From assembly GCF_037203705.1 (NCBI RefSeq), contig NZ_JBBCAT010000001.1:407418-471417 (forward strand): 64,000 nucleotides of DNA, given 5' to 3'. The stretch's first letter is position 1, and each line of letters starts with the position of its first letter. The stretch is from Prosthecomicrobium sp. N25 (GTDB lineage Bacteria > Pseudomonadota > Alphaproteobacteria > Rhizobiales > Ancalomicrobiaceae). Under the pieces are notes generated by a model that saw only the letters and a program-made list of their open reading frames with translations, ran no database searches and had not been told where the DNA came from. The translations under genes and the position numbers were made by a program. Positions 6,529 through 16,135 of the stretch are shown in pieces.

Positions 6529-9500
6529 ATGAGTTGGAGCGTTCGGGGCATCGACGACGAGGCGCGCGAGCGGGCGCTCGACGCTGCGCGCCGATCCGGA
6601 AAGCCTGTCGGCGAGTGGTTGAACACGCTGATCCGCGACGGCGCCGCACCGCCGGCGCGGGCCACCGGAGCCGCCGTGGCGCAGCCGCCGGACGGCACCG
6701 GGCTCGAGCGTCGCCTCGACGATCTGGGCGAACGCATCCGTCGCCTCACCGATACGGCCGCCCCGCCCCCGCGCGCGGACGGCGATCATCCGGCGGAGAC
6801 CGAAGAGGGCGACCTGCGCATGCTGGCGGAAGCCGTCGGGCGGCTCGCCCGCGATTCGACCGACCGCCCCGCGCGCAATCCAAGGGGCCGCCGCGAGGGG
6901 GCCGCTGCGCCCCGGACCGGGCCGGGCGGCAACGACAACCGCGTGGACAGCCTGTTGGACACTCTCGACGGCCTGGACGAGCGCCTGCGCCGCATGCAGG
7001 GCCGCGCCGATCCGGCGCGGCCGGCCGCGCCCGCCGCAGCGCCCCGCGTCGCCGCCGAGACCTCGTCGCCCGTCGACACCGAGATGCTGGAAAAGGCCGT
7101 GGCCGAGATCAACCAACGCCGCCGCGAACTCTCCGCCGGCCCGGCTGCCGACGCCCGGGCCCCGGTCGCTCGTCTGCCGGAGCCCTACCGCGTCGCCGAT
7201 CTGGAAGCCCAGATCCGGGCTCTCGGCGAGCGCATCGAGCAGTCCGTCTCGCGGGAGAGCACGGCCGGCGACGCCTTGCTGCGCGAGATCCGCGGCCTTC
7301 GCAAGGCCATGGAGGCCCGCGACGGCGCCGTTCTCACCGAATCCGATCTCGCCGACATCCGCGGCCTCGGCGACCGGCTCGACGACCTGGCGCGGCGCCA
7401 GCCGGACCGGTCCGTTCTCGATCCGATCGCGGCCGAGCTCGGCCGGCTTCGCGAGGCCGTCCAGCGCTCGAACCCCGAGGCGGCACTGCGGGCCCTCGCG
7501 GACGGCTACGACGGAATCGGCCGCCGGCTCGACGATCTCGGCCGGCGCATGCACGACGAGGGCTTCGCCGACCGCGTCGACGGGCGGCTGGCCGACATCC
7601 GCCAGTCGATTGCGGAGCTGCCCTCGGCGCTCCAGCTCGCCCGCCTGGGCGGCAGCCTCGAACTCCTCGCCGAACGAGTCGAGGAGGTCGCGGCGCGTCC
7701 CGAGCCGAGCCTGACCGTCGAACTCGAAGCCGACCTGCGCGAGATCCGCGCGGCGGTCGACCGTCACGATCCCGAACGCTTGACGGCGCTCTTCGACCAG
7801 AGGCTCCGGACCCTCACGGCCAAGCTCGACGGCCTCGAGCGCCTGGCCTCGGGCCCGATCGCGCCGGAACGCATGGACCAGATCCTGGACGAGATGCGCA
7901 GCATCGCGGCCGGCAGCCGACAGGTCGAGGAGCTGCGCGGGATCGAGCGGCGGATGGCCGAGGTCGCCAACCGCCTCGCCGTGATCGAGAGCCGCCCGGA
8001 CCCCTCCGCGCTCCTGCGCGACCTGGCAGATCGCATCGAGGAGCTGACGGCCTCGGTCGATCGCGTGGGTGGACCCGACGCGATCGTGCGCGGCGACATC
8101 GAGCGCCTGCAGGCGGGCCTCGACGCCCTGATCGCCGCGTCGGCGCGCGACAGCGCCGGCGGCCGGGTCCGTCTCGACGACCTCGAAGCCGTGCTCCGGC
8201 TGGTCGAGCGCCGGCTCGAGCAGGACTCCGCCAAGCCCCACCTCGATGCCATGGAGGCTTTCGAGGCCCGCATCTCGCACCTGATCGACAAGCTCGACCG
8301 CCTCGAGCCGCGCTCGCCCGGCCGCGACGTCGAGGCGCTCGGCGCCGAGATCGCCGCCATGCGCAACGAACTGACACGCATGGCCGTGCCCCGGACCGAC
8401 CCCGACGTGACGGCGCGGCTTGACGAGATCGCCCACAGCCTGCAGCGCCCGGTCGCCAGCGGGATCGAGGACGGCTTCGCCCTCCTGGCCCGGCGCCTGG
8501 AGGCTACGGAGAGCCGTTTCTCCGGTCTGGAGAGCATCGAGGACACGCTCGGCCGCCTGCACGACCGCCTGGCCGACCGCGACGACCGCATGGCGGACCT
8601 CGCCCGCGAGGCCGCCCGGGAGGCCCTCGCCGACTTCGCCCGGCTGACCCGCGACGAAGGAACCGCCGCGGCCCTGAAGGTCCTCCAGGAGGATCTCCGG
8701 GGCATGCAGCGCCAGGACGGGAACGGCGCCGGTGCTGCCGGCGAGACCTTCCGCTCCGTGCAGGAGGCGCTCTCGAGCGTCGTTGCGCGGCTCCAGTCCG
8801 CGGAGGCCGCGTCGGCCGCCGACGCCCCGACGCTCGACCTCGGCGGGCGCCGGCCGGACGGCGGCAAGGCGGACTTCGTCGATGCGCTCCGCGTCGGGAC
8901 CGCCGCCTCCCGCGCCCGCGCGGCCGCCCATCCGGCCCCGCCCGCCGCGGAGGCCGCGAGGCCCGCTGCCCGGGCAGCGGCCGCCGCCGCGCATGCCGCG
9001 GCCCAGAAGGCTCAGCCCGCGCGCGCCCCGGTCCGCCCTGCGGAGACGCGAGCCGCCGAGCCGGCCGCCGACGACGCCCGCAAGGTGGACTTCATCGCCG
9101 CCGCCCGCCGCGCCGCCCAGGCTGCCCGGACGGCCGAGCCTCTGCAGACCCTGCAGCCCCTGCGGGGACAGGAGCCCGAGGACCGCTTCGCGACGGAGGA
9201 GCCCGCGGTCGCCGAGGGCCCGCTGGCGCGCCTCGGCAAGGTCATCAAGGGCCGGAGCCGTCCCCTCATGGTGGCCGCCGCGGCCGTGTTCCTCGCCGTG
9301 TTCGCCCTGCAATACATGCCGGCGGGCACCATGGACACCACCGACGCGGGGACGCCTGACGCCAACCTCGCGACCGCCGACGCGGCCCACAGCGCGGAGC
9401 CCCGGCCCGCCGACCCGAAAGCGGCGGATGCCGGCAAGTCGGCCCCCGCCTCGGTCCTCGCCCCGCCCGTGACCCCGCCGCGCACCTTCGCGGAGGCGCC

Positions 9501-10533
9501 CCGGGCGCCGTCCTCCGCCGGCTTCGGCCGCGACGGCGCCGACACGCCGCCCGCTGCCAAGCTCGTGCCCCTTGCGCCGCTCGTGCAACCGGCGCCCGTC
9601 GCCGAAACCGAAACGATCGATCCCGTCACCACGGCCTCGACCCGGCCCGCCGCCCTGTCGGGCGCCGGCGCCGCGTCGCCGCTGCCCCAGGTTCCCGACG
9701 CGATCGGCTCCGCCGCGCTCCGTCAGGCCGCCGCCTCGGGCGACGGACGTGCCCAGTTCGAGCTCGGTCTCCGCTTCGCCGAAGGCCGTGGCGTCTCGCC
9801 CGACCTGAAGGCCGCCTCGGCCTGGTACACGCTCGCCGCCGAGAAGGGCGTCGTGCCCGCCCAGTACCGCCTCGGCAGCGCCTGGGAGAAGGGCCACACG
9901 GGCACGCGCGACGTCGCCCAGGCCCGCCGCTGGTACAGCGAGGCCGCCGACAAGGGCAACGTCCGCGCGATGCACAATCTCGGCGTCCTCTACGCCAACG
10001 ACCGCGACATGGCGAACGCCATCGCGTGGTTCCAGAAGGCGGCGGACCACGGGCTGCGCGACAGCCAGTTCAACCTCGGCATCGTCAACGTCCTGGGCTC
10101 CGGCGTGCCGCAGGATCTCGCCGCCGGCTACAAGTGGTTCGCGCTGGCCGCCGCCCAGGGCGACAAGGATGCGGAGAAGAAGCGCGACGACGTCGCCGCC
10201 CACCTCGACAAGGCGGCGCTCGCCGCCGCCAAGGCCTCCGTGCAGGCCTTCCGGCCGAAGCCGCTCGACCGGAACGCCAACGACGAGGCGATCGTCTGGG
10301 TCGAGCCGGGCTCCGCCGGCGCTTCCGCGACCGCCGCCCCGTCGACCGACGATGCGGTCCAGCGCGCCCAGACCCTGCTCCAGTCGCGCGGTGTCTACGC
10401 CGGGCCTGTCAACGGCGAGCTCACCTCGCAGACCCGCCACGCCCTCCGGCTGTTCCAGCGCCGCCAGGGCCTGAAGCCGACCGGCGAGCCCGACACCGCC
10501 ACACTGCAGGCGCTCGAGGGCCGCACCGGCTGA
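6529..10533 (+). CDS. podJ: PodJ-like polar organelle development/localization factor
   Basis: This 1334-aa single-pass membrane scaffold has the full PodJ architecture. A conserved N-terminal motif of about 35 residues (SVRGIDDEARERALDAAR) is followed by coiled-coil segments over about 40-750 and a Pro/Ala-rich disordered linker to about 905. A transmembrane helix spans about 912-931. The periplasmic part holds a Pro/Ala spacer, four SEL1-type TPR repeats at about 1064-1225 and a C-terminal peptidoglycan-binding domain at about 1278-1334. PodJ recruits signalling and growth proteins to one pole. I chose the ATG preceded by GGCAGGGGG; an upstream in-frame ATG lacks conservation. The length is close to rhizobial PodJ and longer than Caulobacter PodJ. 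Confidence 0.9.
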   Translation: MSWSVRGIDDEARERALDAARRSGKPVGEWLNTLIRDGAAPPARATGAAVAQPPDGTGLERRLDDLGERIRRLTDTAAPPPRADGDHPAETEEGDLRMLAEAVGRLARDSTDRPARNPRGRREGAAAPRTGPGGNDNRVDSLLDTLDGLDERLRRMQGRADPARPAAPAAAPRVAAETSSPVDTEMLEKAVAEINQRRRELSAGPAADARAPVARLPEPYRVADLEAQIRALGERIEQSVSRESTAGDALLREIRGLRKAMEARDGAVLTESDLADIRGLGDRLDDLARRQPDRSVLDPIAAELGRLREAVQRSNPEAALRALADGYDGIGRRLDDLGRRMHDEGFADRVDGRLADIRQSIAELPSALQLARLGGSLELLAERVEEVAARPEPSLTVELEADLREIRAAVDRHDPERLTALFDQRLRTLTAKLDGLERLASGPIAPERMDQILDEMRSIAAGSRQVEELRGIERRMAEVANRLAVIESRPDPSALLRDLADRIEELTASVDRVGGPDAIVRGDIERLQAGLDALIAASARDSAGGRVRLDDLEAVLRLVERRLEQDSAKPHLDAMEAFEARISHLIDKLDRLEPRSPGRDVEALGAEIAAMRNELTRMAVPRTDPDVTARLDEIAHSLQRPVASGIEDGFALLARRLEATESRFSGLESIEDTLGRLHDRLADRDDRMADLAREAAREALADFARLTRDEGTAAALKVLQEDLRGMQRQDGNGAGAAGETFRSVQEALSSVVARLQSAEAASAADAPTLDLGGRRPDGGKADFVDALRVGTAASRARAAAHPAPPAAEAARPAARAAAAAAHAAAQKAQPARAPVRPAETRAAEPAADDARKVDFIAAARRAAQAARTAEPLQTLQPLRGQEPEDRFATEEPAVAEGPLARLGKVIKGRSRPLMVAAAAVFLAVFALQYMPAGTMDTTDAGTPDANLATADAAHSAEPRPADPKAADAGKSAPASVLAPPVTPPRTFAEAPRAPSSAGFGRDGADTPPAAKLVPLAPLVQPAPVAETETIDPVTTASTRPAALSGAGAASPLPQVPDAIGSAALRQAAASGDGRAQFELGLRFAEGRGVSPDLKAASAWYTLAAEKGVVPAQYRLGSAWEKGHTGTRDVAQARRWYSEAADKGNVRAMHNLGVLYANDRDMANAIAWFQKAADHGLRDSQFNLGIVNVLGSGVPQDLAAGYKWFALAAAQGDKDAEKKRDDVAAHLDKAALAAAKASVQAFRPKPLDRNANDEAIVWVEPGSAGASATAAPSTDDAVQRAQTLLQSRGVYAGPVNGELTSQTRHALRLFQRRQGLKPTGEPDTATLQALEGRTG

Positions 10534-10556
10534 GGCCCCCCGGCGTAGTGTTCGGC

Positions 10557-10581
10557 GCGGCCCCGGGCATCACGGGGCCGC
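10557..10581. terminator. GC-rich hairpin between podJ and the MATE gene
   Basis: GCGGCCCCG and CGGGGCCGC form a perfect 9-bp stem with a 7-nt loop. There is no T-run, and the right arm overlaps the last codons of the convergent MATE gene. It may serve as a shared terminator or only slow polymerase. Confidence 0.4.
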
Positions 10582-11913
10582 GGCCGCCCCGAAGGTCTCT
10601 CGCGCCCTGCGCAGGCTGATCCAGCCGAGCGACAGCCCCCGGCAGCCGAGAAAGACGAGAAGGGCGACCCACAGACCGTCGTTTCCGAAGGCCGGCGTCA
10701 GCAGCGCCCAGGCGGCGAGATAGACGAGGAGCGACAGCAGCATCATGTTGCGCATGTCGCGCGACCAGGTCGCCCCGATGAAGACCCCGTCCATCTGGAA
10801 GGCGAGCACGCCCGCGAGCGGCGTCAGCGCGGCCCAGACGAGATAGGCGAGGGCCGTCGCCCTGACCGGCTCCGAGGTGGTCATCAGCGCCACGAGGCCG
10901 GGGCCGGCGGTGTAGAGGCCCGTCGCCACCGCCAGTGCCAGCACGAAGCCCCACATCGTGGTGAGCGCGATCGCCCGGTCGTAGACCGCCCGCCGCCGGG
11001 CGCCCACGGCCCGCCCGACGAAGGTTTCCGCGGCCGCCGCGAAGCCGTCCAGGAAATAGCCGCCGAACAGGAAGAACTTCTCCAGAATGGCGTTGGCAGC
11101 CAGCACCACATCCCCCTGGGCGGCGCTCTGCCGCGTGAAGAACGCGAAGGCGGCGAGCAGCACGAAGGAGCGGATCATGATGTCGCGGTTCATGGCGAGC
11201 ATCGCCGTGAGGGCCTGCCGCTCGAACACGGCCCGCCGCTCCGGCCAGGGCCGCCGCGGCCTGCGGATCGCGCCGACGAGGATCAGCCCGGCCGCCAGCG
11301 CCACCGCGTCGGCCAGCACCGCGGCGACCGCCGCGCCCGCGACGCCCCATCCCGCCCCGATCACCAGCGCCACCGCTGCCGCCATGTTGACGCCGTTGAG
11401 GATCGTCTGCAGCAGGAGCCCGGCCCCCGCACGGCCGAGGCCGAGCAGCCAGCCGAAGATCGCGAAGTTGGTCAGCACCAGCGGCGCCCCGAGGAGCCGG
11501 ATCAGCACGTAGGTCGACATCGCCTCCTGGACGGCCGCGCTGCCGCCGAACACCCGGGTGCCGGCCGAGACCGCCAGCGGCGCCGCCAGCATGGTGACGA
11601 GCCCCGTCGCGGCCGCGAGCACCAGCGCGCGCAACAGGGCCGCGTCGATCTCGGCCCGGTCGCCCCGCCCGACCGCCTGGGCGGTCAGCCCCGTCGTCCC
11701 CGAGCGCAAGAAGTTGAAGGTCGTGAAGACGACGTCGCAGATGACCGACCCGACCGCCACCCCGCCGATCAGGGCCGGATCGCCCAGCCGCCCGACCACG
11801 CCCATGTCGACGAGGCCGACGAGCGGCGTGGTCATGTAGCCGAGCGTCATCGGGATCGCGATGGCGAGCACGTCGCGGTGGCCGGGCGGGCGGATCGGGG
11901 AGGGGTCCTGCAT
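10570..11913 (-). CDS. MATE family efflux transporter (DinF subfamily)
   Basis: This 447-aa inner-membrane protein has about 12 transmembrane helices in two homologous halves. The DinF-like N-terminus (IPMTLGYMTTPLVGLVDMGVVGRL) carries the conserved Asp of the first half. MATE transporters export cationic drugs or metabolites in exchange for protons or sodium; this substrate is unknown. The gene stands alone on the minus strand, convergent with podJ and divergent from the histone-deacetylase-like gene. Start and length are normal for the family. Confidence 0.9.
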   Translation of the reverse strand: MQDPSPIRPPGHRDVLAIAIPMTLGYMTTPLVGLVDMGVVGRLGDPALIGGVAVGSVICDVVFTTFNFLRSGTTGLTAQAVGRGDRAEIDAALLRALVLAAATGLVTMLAAPLAVSAGTRVFGGSAAVQEAMSTYVLIRLLGAPLVLTNFAIFGWLLGLGRAGAGLLLQTILNGVNMAAAVALVIGAGWGVAGAAVAAVLADAVALAAGLILVGAIRRPRRPWPERRAVFERQALTAMLAMNRDIMIRSFVLLAAFAFFTRQSAAQGDVVLAANAILEKFFLFGGYFLDGFAAAAETFVGRAVGARRRAVYDRAIALTTMWGFVLALAVATGLYTAGPGLVALMTTSEPVRATALAYLVWAALTPLAGVLAFQMDGVFIGATWSRDMRNMMLLSLLVYLAAWALLTPAFGNDGLWVALLVFLGCRGLSLGWISLRRARETFGAAAAP

Positions 11914-12040
11914 GGTGCCCGGACCCTAGGGGATCGCCCGATCGCTCCGCAACGCCCGGCCGGCGAGGGGCCGCCGCGCTCCGGACGCGGGGGTGAGCCC
12001 CGTAGGCGAACCGCCCCGGCCACGCTATATCCCGACGGCC

Positions 12041-12943
12041 ATGCCCCTGCCGATCGTCCACAACCCCCACTACGACGCCGACTTCCCGCTGGGCCACCGC
12101 TTCCCCATGGCCAAGTTCCGGCGCATCGCCGAGATCCTGGTCGAGGACGGCCTGGTCGCGCCCGGCGGCTTCGTCGTGCCCGCCGAGGCGCCCGCCGGCT
12201 GGATCGGCCTCGCCCACGAGGCGGCTTACGTGGATCAGGTCTTCGCCGCCGCCGTCCCGCCGGCGGTCGCCCGCGAGATCGGCTTCGACGTCTCCCCCCG
12301 CGTCGCCCGCCGCGCCCGGACCGCGTCCGCCGGCACGGTCCTGACCGCCCGCCTGGCGCTCGAGCACGGCCTCGCCTGCAACACCGCCGGCGGCAGCCAC
12401 CATGCGCGCCGCGGCCAGGGCGCCGGCTTCTGCGTCTTCAACGACGTGGCGGTCGCCATCCGGGTGCTCCGCGCCGATCACCTGATCGAGCGCGCCCTGG
12501 TGGTCGACCTCGACGTCCACCAGGGCGACGGCACGGCCGACATCTTCGCGTCCGATCCGGCGGTCTTCACCTTTTCGATGCATGCGGAGCGCAACTTCCC
12601 GGCCCGCAAGATCCCCTCCGACCTCGACATCGGGCTCCCGGACGGGACCGGCGACGACGCCTACCTGGCGGTCCTGCGCGACACCCTGCCGGGCCTCTTG
12701 CGCGACCACCGTCCCGACATCGTGTTCCTGAACGCCGGCGTCGACCCGCACGCGGAGGATCGCCTCGGCCGCCTCGCCCTGACGGACGCCGGCCTGGAGG
12801 CGCGCGACCGCTTCGTGATCGGGACCGTCCGCGACGCGGGGCTCCCGCTCGCCGCCGTGCTGGGCGGCGGCTACATGGACGACATCGACCGCCTGGCGCG
12901 CCGGCACACCATCCTGCACAGGGTCGCCGCCACCTTCGTGTGA
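12041..12943 (+). CDS. Histone deacetylase-like amidohydrolase (class IV-like)
   Basis: This 300-aa zinc enzyme is of the arginase/deacetylase fold. The active site is complete: paired His120-His121 (GGSHHA), zinc ligands Asp158 and His160 in DLDVHQGD, the third ligand near Asp240 in PHAEDRLG, and catalytic Tyr278 in GGGYMDD. Bacterial members deacetylate acetyl-lysine, acetylpolyamines or related amides; the short HDAC11-like form does not reveal which. I set the start at the ATG before MPLPIVHNP, because the upstream extension looks non-coding. It ends 2 bp from a convergent small gene. Confidence 0.9.
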   Translation: MPLPIVHNPHYDADFPLGHRFPMAKFRRIAEILVEDGLVAPGGFVVPAEAPAGWIGLAHEAAYVDQVFAAAVPPAVAREIGFDVSPRVARRARTASAGTVLTARLALEHGLACNTAGGSHHARRGQGAGFCVFNDVAVAIRVLRADHLIERALVVDLDVHQGDGTADIFASDPAVFTFSMHAERNFPARKIPSDLDIGLPDGTGDDAYLAVLRDTLPGLLRDHRPDIVFLNAGVDPHAEDRLGRLALTDAGLEARDRFVIGTVRDAGLPLAAVLGGGYMDDIDRLARRHTILHRVAATFV

Positions 12944-12945
12944 GC

Positions 12946-13221
12946 TCAGCCGCGCCGCACGGCCGCCCAGGCCGCGCCGAGCAGGCCCGCGAGCAACAGG
13001 CTCACCACCCCGATCCGGGTCCCGAGCGCGGCCCGCGCCGCGTCCACCGCCTGGCCGAGCCGATAGTAGCTCGCCGCCGGCAGCGCCAGCGTGAGTCGCC
13101 CGAGGTCGCCCGTCAGGTCGACGAGTTCGGACCCGTGCTGGCTGACGAGCCGCAGGGCGGCGAACAGCGCGATGATGGTGAACCAGCCCGGGCCGACGAA
13201 CTTTCCCGGCGCGCCCGCCAT
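12946..13221 (-). CDS. Hypothetical small membrane protein
   Basis: This 91-residue protein has two hydrophobic segments, at about residues 12-30 and 68-86, joined by an amphipathic linker. I recognise no family. It lies 7 bp downstream of the DUF6460-like gene on the same strand, so the two are probably one operon and may act together at the membrane. No catalytic residues or motifs stand out. Confidence 0.6.
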   Translation of the reverse strand: MAGAPGKFVGPGWFTIIALFAALRLVSQHGSELVDLTGDLGRLTLALPAASYYRLGQAVDAARAALGTRIGVVSLLLAGLLGAAWAAVRRG

Positions 13222-13228
13222 GGCGGCC

Positions 13229-13516
13229 TCAGGACCGCCCGCGCCCGAGCGCCATGACGCGCAGGACGATCCACACCGGCACCACGATCACGGCCCCGTA
13301 GACCAGCCAGCGGCCCGCATGCAGGAAGATGCCGGAGCCGAGCGACAGGACGGCGTCGACGAGGCTGTCGAAGCCGCGCAGGACTCGCCTGACCAGCGTG
13401 AAGGGGTCCATCCCCATCGTGGCGAGCACGAAGCCGATCACCACCGACAGGAACGCGAGCCACACGATCGTCCTGACCGGGGGGCCGCCGAAGAATCGCT
13501 CGAGCGCGTTGCCCAT
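13229..13516 (-). CDS. DUF6460-like small membrane protein
   Basis: This 95-aa protein has two transmembrane helices, at about residues 14-35 and 67-90. The N-terminal MERFFGG-like start and central MGMDPFTLVRR segment are typical of the DUF6460 proteins of Hyphomicrobiales. I placed the start at the ATG with GGAGG about 8 nt upstream; an in-frame ATG ten codons earlier is less convincing. Function is unknown. It follows the Tim44-domain gene across a strong hairpin and directly precedes another small membrane-protein gene. Confidence 0.7.
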   Translation of the reverse strand: MGNALERFFGGPPVRTIVWLAFLSVVIGFVLATMGMDPFTLVRRVLRGFDSLVDAVLSLGSGIFLHAGRWLVYGAVIVVPVWIVLRVMALGRGRS

Positions 13517-13585
13517 CCGAAGAGCCTCCGGGTCCTCGATTACCACGAGGCTCCCGCCGCGGTCGAGGCGGTGGCCGGAATGCGA

Positions 13586-13612
13586 ACGGCGCCGGAGGTC
13601 CTCCGGCGCCGT
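13586..13612 (-). terminator. Perfect hairpin after the Tim44-domain gene
   Basis: ACGGCGCCGGAGG and its exact reverse complement flank a single base, giving a stem of at least 11 bp with a minimal loop. It sits 24 bp past the Tim44-domain gene. There is no T-run, so it could be a rho-independent-like terminator or an mRNA-stabilising structure that separates it from the DUF6460 gene. Confidence 0.5.
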
Positions 13613-13636
13613 CTCGCGGATCGGACTTGGAACGGC

Positions 13637-14770
13637 TTATTCGACGTCCTGCATGGCCGACAGCACCCACGGCCCGGGCGCGCCGGTGCCGCGCTGGCGC
13701 CAGAAGGTCCAGACCTGCGTGATCTCGGTCGGCCGCTCCGGATCGCCGTCGACCACCCGGCCCGTGGCCGTCTCGCGGGTCGCGTCCACCATCTCGAACT
13801 GCATCGCGACGGTCGCGTACTCGCTCATGCCCTCGCGCCAGGCCTCCGCCAGATCGCCGCGCAGGAGCTTGACCCCCGAGATCTCGTTGACGAGACCCTG
13901 GCGCTTCATCTCGTCGAGCTGGCTCTCCAGCTCCTGGAAGACCTCGTGGGTGGTGTGCTCGCGAAGCGTCTCGAGATCACCACGCCCGAAGGCGGTCTGG
14001 ATCTGGCCGAGCAACCGCTCGAAAGCCTCGAAGTCCGTGCCGTCCAGGCCGAGATCGTCGCTCGGCTCGAGCCGGGCCTGCCGGTTGCCGCCGAGCCCGC
14101 CGAGGCCGCCCAGCAATCCGCCGAGGCCGCCCGTCGCCGGCCGCTGGCCGGCGGGCGGGTCGTAGCCCGAGGGCGGGCCGTAGCCCGCCGGGGGCTGCCC
14201 GGCGCCGCCCGGGGCCGAGGGCCCGCGGTCGCCCGGCATGCCGCCGAGGCCGCCGCCGCCGAGGCCCGGCCCCGCGTCGCGGTTGAGCGGCCCGCCCGCG
14301 CCGGCCGCCGCCGGCTGCTGCCGGCTGCGGATGAGGCGCATGACCAGCCAGATGCCGCCCGCGATCAGGGCGACCTGAAGGATGAGGCCCAGGAACCCGG
14401 CGAAGCCGCCGAAGCCGCCGCCGAGCAGCGCGCCGATCAGGCCGCCGATCAAGAGGCCCTTCAGCATCGTGCCGCCGAACCCGTTCATGAAGCCGCCCGG
14501 CTGGGCGGTTCCGGTGGCGCCGGGCGTCGCCGGCTGGGCCGGCCGCTGCGCCTGCGTGCGCTCGATCGGCTGCGCGGTGCGCGGAGCCGTCTGGGTTTGG
14601 GGCGGCGCCTGGAAGGTGCGCGTACCGCGGTTGCCGAACCCGGCCTTCGGCGCGGCCTCGGCCGGAGCGAACGGCGCAACGGCGGCGACGCTGAGGACGG
14701 TGGCGACCGCCAGCGTGGCGGCCAGCCGGACGGTCCGGATCGCAAACGTCGATGCGGATGTGGTTTTCAT
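13637..14770 (-). CDS. Tim44-domain membrane protein
   Basis: This 377-aa protein has an N-terminal signal sequence (about residues 1-39, ending AEAA) and a Pro/Gln/Thr-rich disordered segment. A Gly-rich hydrophobic hairpin of two transmembrane segments follows at about residues 100-150, then a second Gly/Pro-rich linker. The C-terminal Tim44-like domain covers about residues 235-377. Bacterial Tim44-domain proteins resemble the matrix part of mitochondrial Tim44 and are thought to act at the inner membrane; TimA-type members are soluble. I set the start at the ATG with GAGG 6 nt upstream. The two small downstream genes may belong to the same functional unit. Confidence 0.87.
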   Translation of the reverse strand: MKTTSASTFAIRTVRLAATLAVATVLSVAAVAPFAPAEAAPKAGFGNRGTRTFQAPPQTQTAPRTAQPIERTQAQRPAQPATPGATGTAQPGGFMNGFGGTMLKGLLIGGLIGALLGGGFGGFAGFLGLILQVALIAGGIWLVMRLIRSRQQPAAAGAGGPLNRDAGPGLGGGGLGGMPGDRGPSAPGGAGQPPAGYGPPSGYDPPAGQRPATGGLGGLLGGLGGLGGNRQARLEPSDDLGLDGTDFEAFERLLGQIQTAFGRGDLETLREHTTHEVFQELESQLDEMKRQGLVNEISGVKLLRGDLAEAWREGMSEYATVAMQFEMVDATRETATGRVVDGDPERPTEITQVWTFWRQRGTGAPGPWVLSAMQDVE

Positions 14771-14873
14771 GTCGGTCCTCGATATGGGCCTCGATGTCGG
14801 GCGCACGGAAGCGCGCACGTCCTACCATATGGTGTCAGGTTTTCGTCATGTCCAGAGCAAACTGACGCTTTGG

Positions 14874-15737
14874 TCAACCGACCCGCCGGACGGAGCGGAG
14901 CGGCGTGCCCGAAGCCTCGATGCGCGCCAGCGCCGCATCGGTCGCCTCGATGCCGACCATCATCTGGAACGCGTTCGCATGGAGAATGGTCCCGCCGTCG
15001 CGCACGAAGGCGACGTGGCCGGGCCAGAACAGGAGGTCTCCCCGCCGCCAGGCGGCAGGGTCGGTGCCGACCTCGATGCCCACCTCGGCCTCCTGCATGT
15101 CGGTGTCGCGCGGCACCCGGTGGCCGCAGGCCCTGAGCGCCGTCTGCACCAGGCCCGAACAGTCGAGGCCGAGGCTCGACTTTCCGCCCCACAGATAGGG
15201 CGCCCCGAGGAAGCGCTCCGCCACGGCGACCGGGTCGGGCTCGACGCTGCCGATCGTCGCCAGGTGCTGCATGACGATGCAGCCGCCGTTCGCTGTCACG
15301 CCGAAGCGCCGGCCGCGTTCCTCGATCTCGCGCCGGATCGCCACCTCGCTGCCGAGGCTGATCCAGGCGAGCGGCGGCTCCTTGATGGACGGCCCCGGGA
15401 ACACGAAGCTGCGCAGGGCGGAGACCCGGTGGGTCGGGGCCGGCCGCTCGCCCTTGAGGAGCGCGCTCGACGGCAGGTAGCCGACGTAGCCGTCGCGCTC
15501 GAGCTGCACCCAGGCCCAGCCCTCCGCGTCCTCGTCGTAGACCGTGACTGCCTCCCCGAACAGCGCCTCGGTATCGAGGGCCGCATCCGGCCGCGGCTCG
15601 CGCCGGACCGGCGCCACCCCGTCGATGACATGCGCCCGCGCCCCCGCCACGTAGCGCTCCGCGGGGACGAGCCCGGCGAGATGCGCGGCGGCGAGGTCCG
15701 GGCGTGCCGGAGTCAAGCGGGGATGGTTCTGGGCCAT
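14874..15737 (-). CDS. NlpC/P60 family peptidoglycan endopeptidase with N-terminal SH3 domains
   Basis: This 287-aa protein carries two bacterial SH3-like domains in residues 1-140 and a C40 peptidase domain at about 165-287. The catalytic Cys is in LDCSGL, and His is in GHVAFV with a second polar residue in HANAF. This layout matches dipeptidyl-peptidase VI-like enzymes that cut gamma-D-Glu-diamino acid bonds in muropeptides. No signal peptide is visible, suggesting cytoplasmic recycling of muropeptides or a non-classical route. A longer upstream frame is open but lacks a plausible start, so I used the ATG at MAQNHPRL. Confidence 0.88.
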   Translation of the reverse strand: MAQNHPRLTPARPDLAAAHLAGLVPAERYVAGARAHVIDGVAPVRREPRPDAALDTEALFGEAVTVYDEDAEGWAWVQLERDGYVGYLPSSALLKGERPAPTHRVSALRSFVFPGPSIKEPPLAWISLGSEVAIRREIEERGRRFGVTANGGCIVMQHLATIGSVEPDPVAVAERFLGAPYLWGGKSSLGLDCSGLVQTALRACGHRVPRDTDMQEAEVGIEVGTDPAAWRRGDLLFWPGHVAFVRDGGTILHANAFQMMVGIEATDAALARIEASGTPLRSVRRVG

Positions 15738-15792
15738 GGCGGGTCCGGATTCGGTTGCGTCGGCCGCCAGGATAGCATGCGGGCGGGTTGCG

Positions 15793-16014
15793 CTACCGCT
15801 TCTTGAGCGCCGAAGGCTTGTGGGCCGCGATCCTGCCCGATCTGTCGCTGCGCACGACATATTCGGGATTGTCCTTCGAGGCGGCAACATGGTGCCCCTC
15901 GATGTCCATCGGGCTCGTCTGCCGCCGCACGACCTTGCCCACGCTTCGGCCGCCAGACGAGCTCCATTCGACCTTGTCGCCCGCCTTGAACTCCGGTGTG
16001 TCGCTCTTCGCCAT
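15793..16014 (-). CDS. HVA1/TUDOR-domain (DUF2945) small protein
   Basis: This 73-aa basic protein begins FKAGDKVEWSSSGGRSVGKVV and ends in a Lys/Arg-rich tail, the pattern of the hypervirulence-associated TUDOR domain (DUF2945). Such proteins are common in soil bacteria and fungi; their role is unknown, and the name comes from a fungal context. GGAGG lies 6 nt before the ATG. It is divergent from the VOC gene and upstream of the NlpC/P60 gene on the same strand, but the functional link is unclear. Confidence 0.82.
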   Translation of the reverse strand: MAKSDTPEFKAGDKVEWSSSGGRSVGKVVRRQTSPMDIEGHHVAASKDNPEYVVRSDRSGRIAAHKPSALKKR

Positions 16015-16135
16015 GTGTGTCCTCCCGGCCCGGGAACGCGCCGGCGCCGCCTGCCGTTCCGCCGCTGCTGACACGTCCTGACAGCCCGGCGGGCTACACC
16101 GGGGCCGTTCCCGATCCCCCCGACGGAGACCCGCC

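Noticed and set aside
6433-10440. Very long open frame antisense to podJ
   Set aside because: It mirrors the codon bias of podJ in a GC-rich genome, has low-complexity Gly/Arg/Val/Ala composition, no recognisable domain and no ribosome site.
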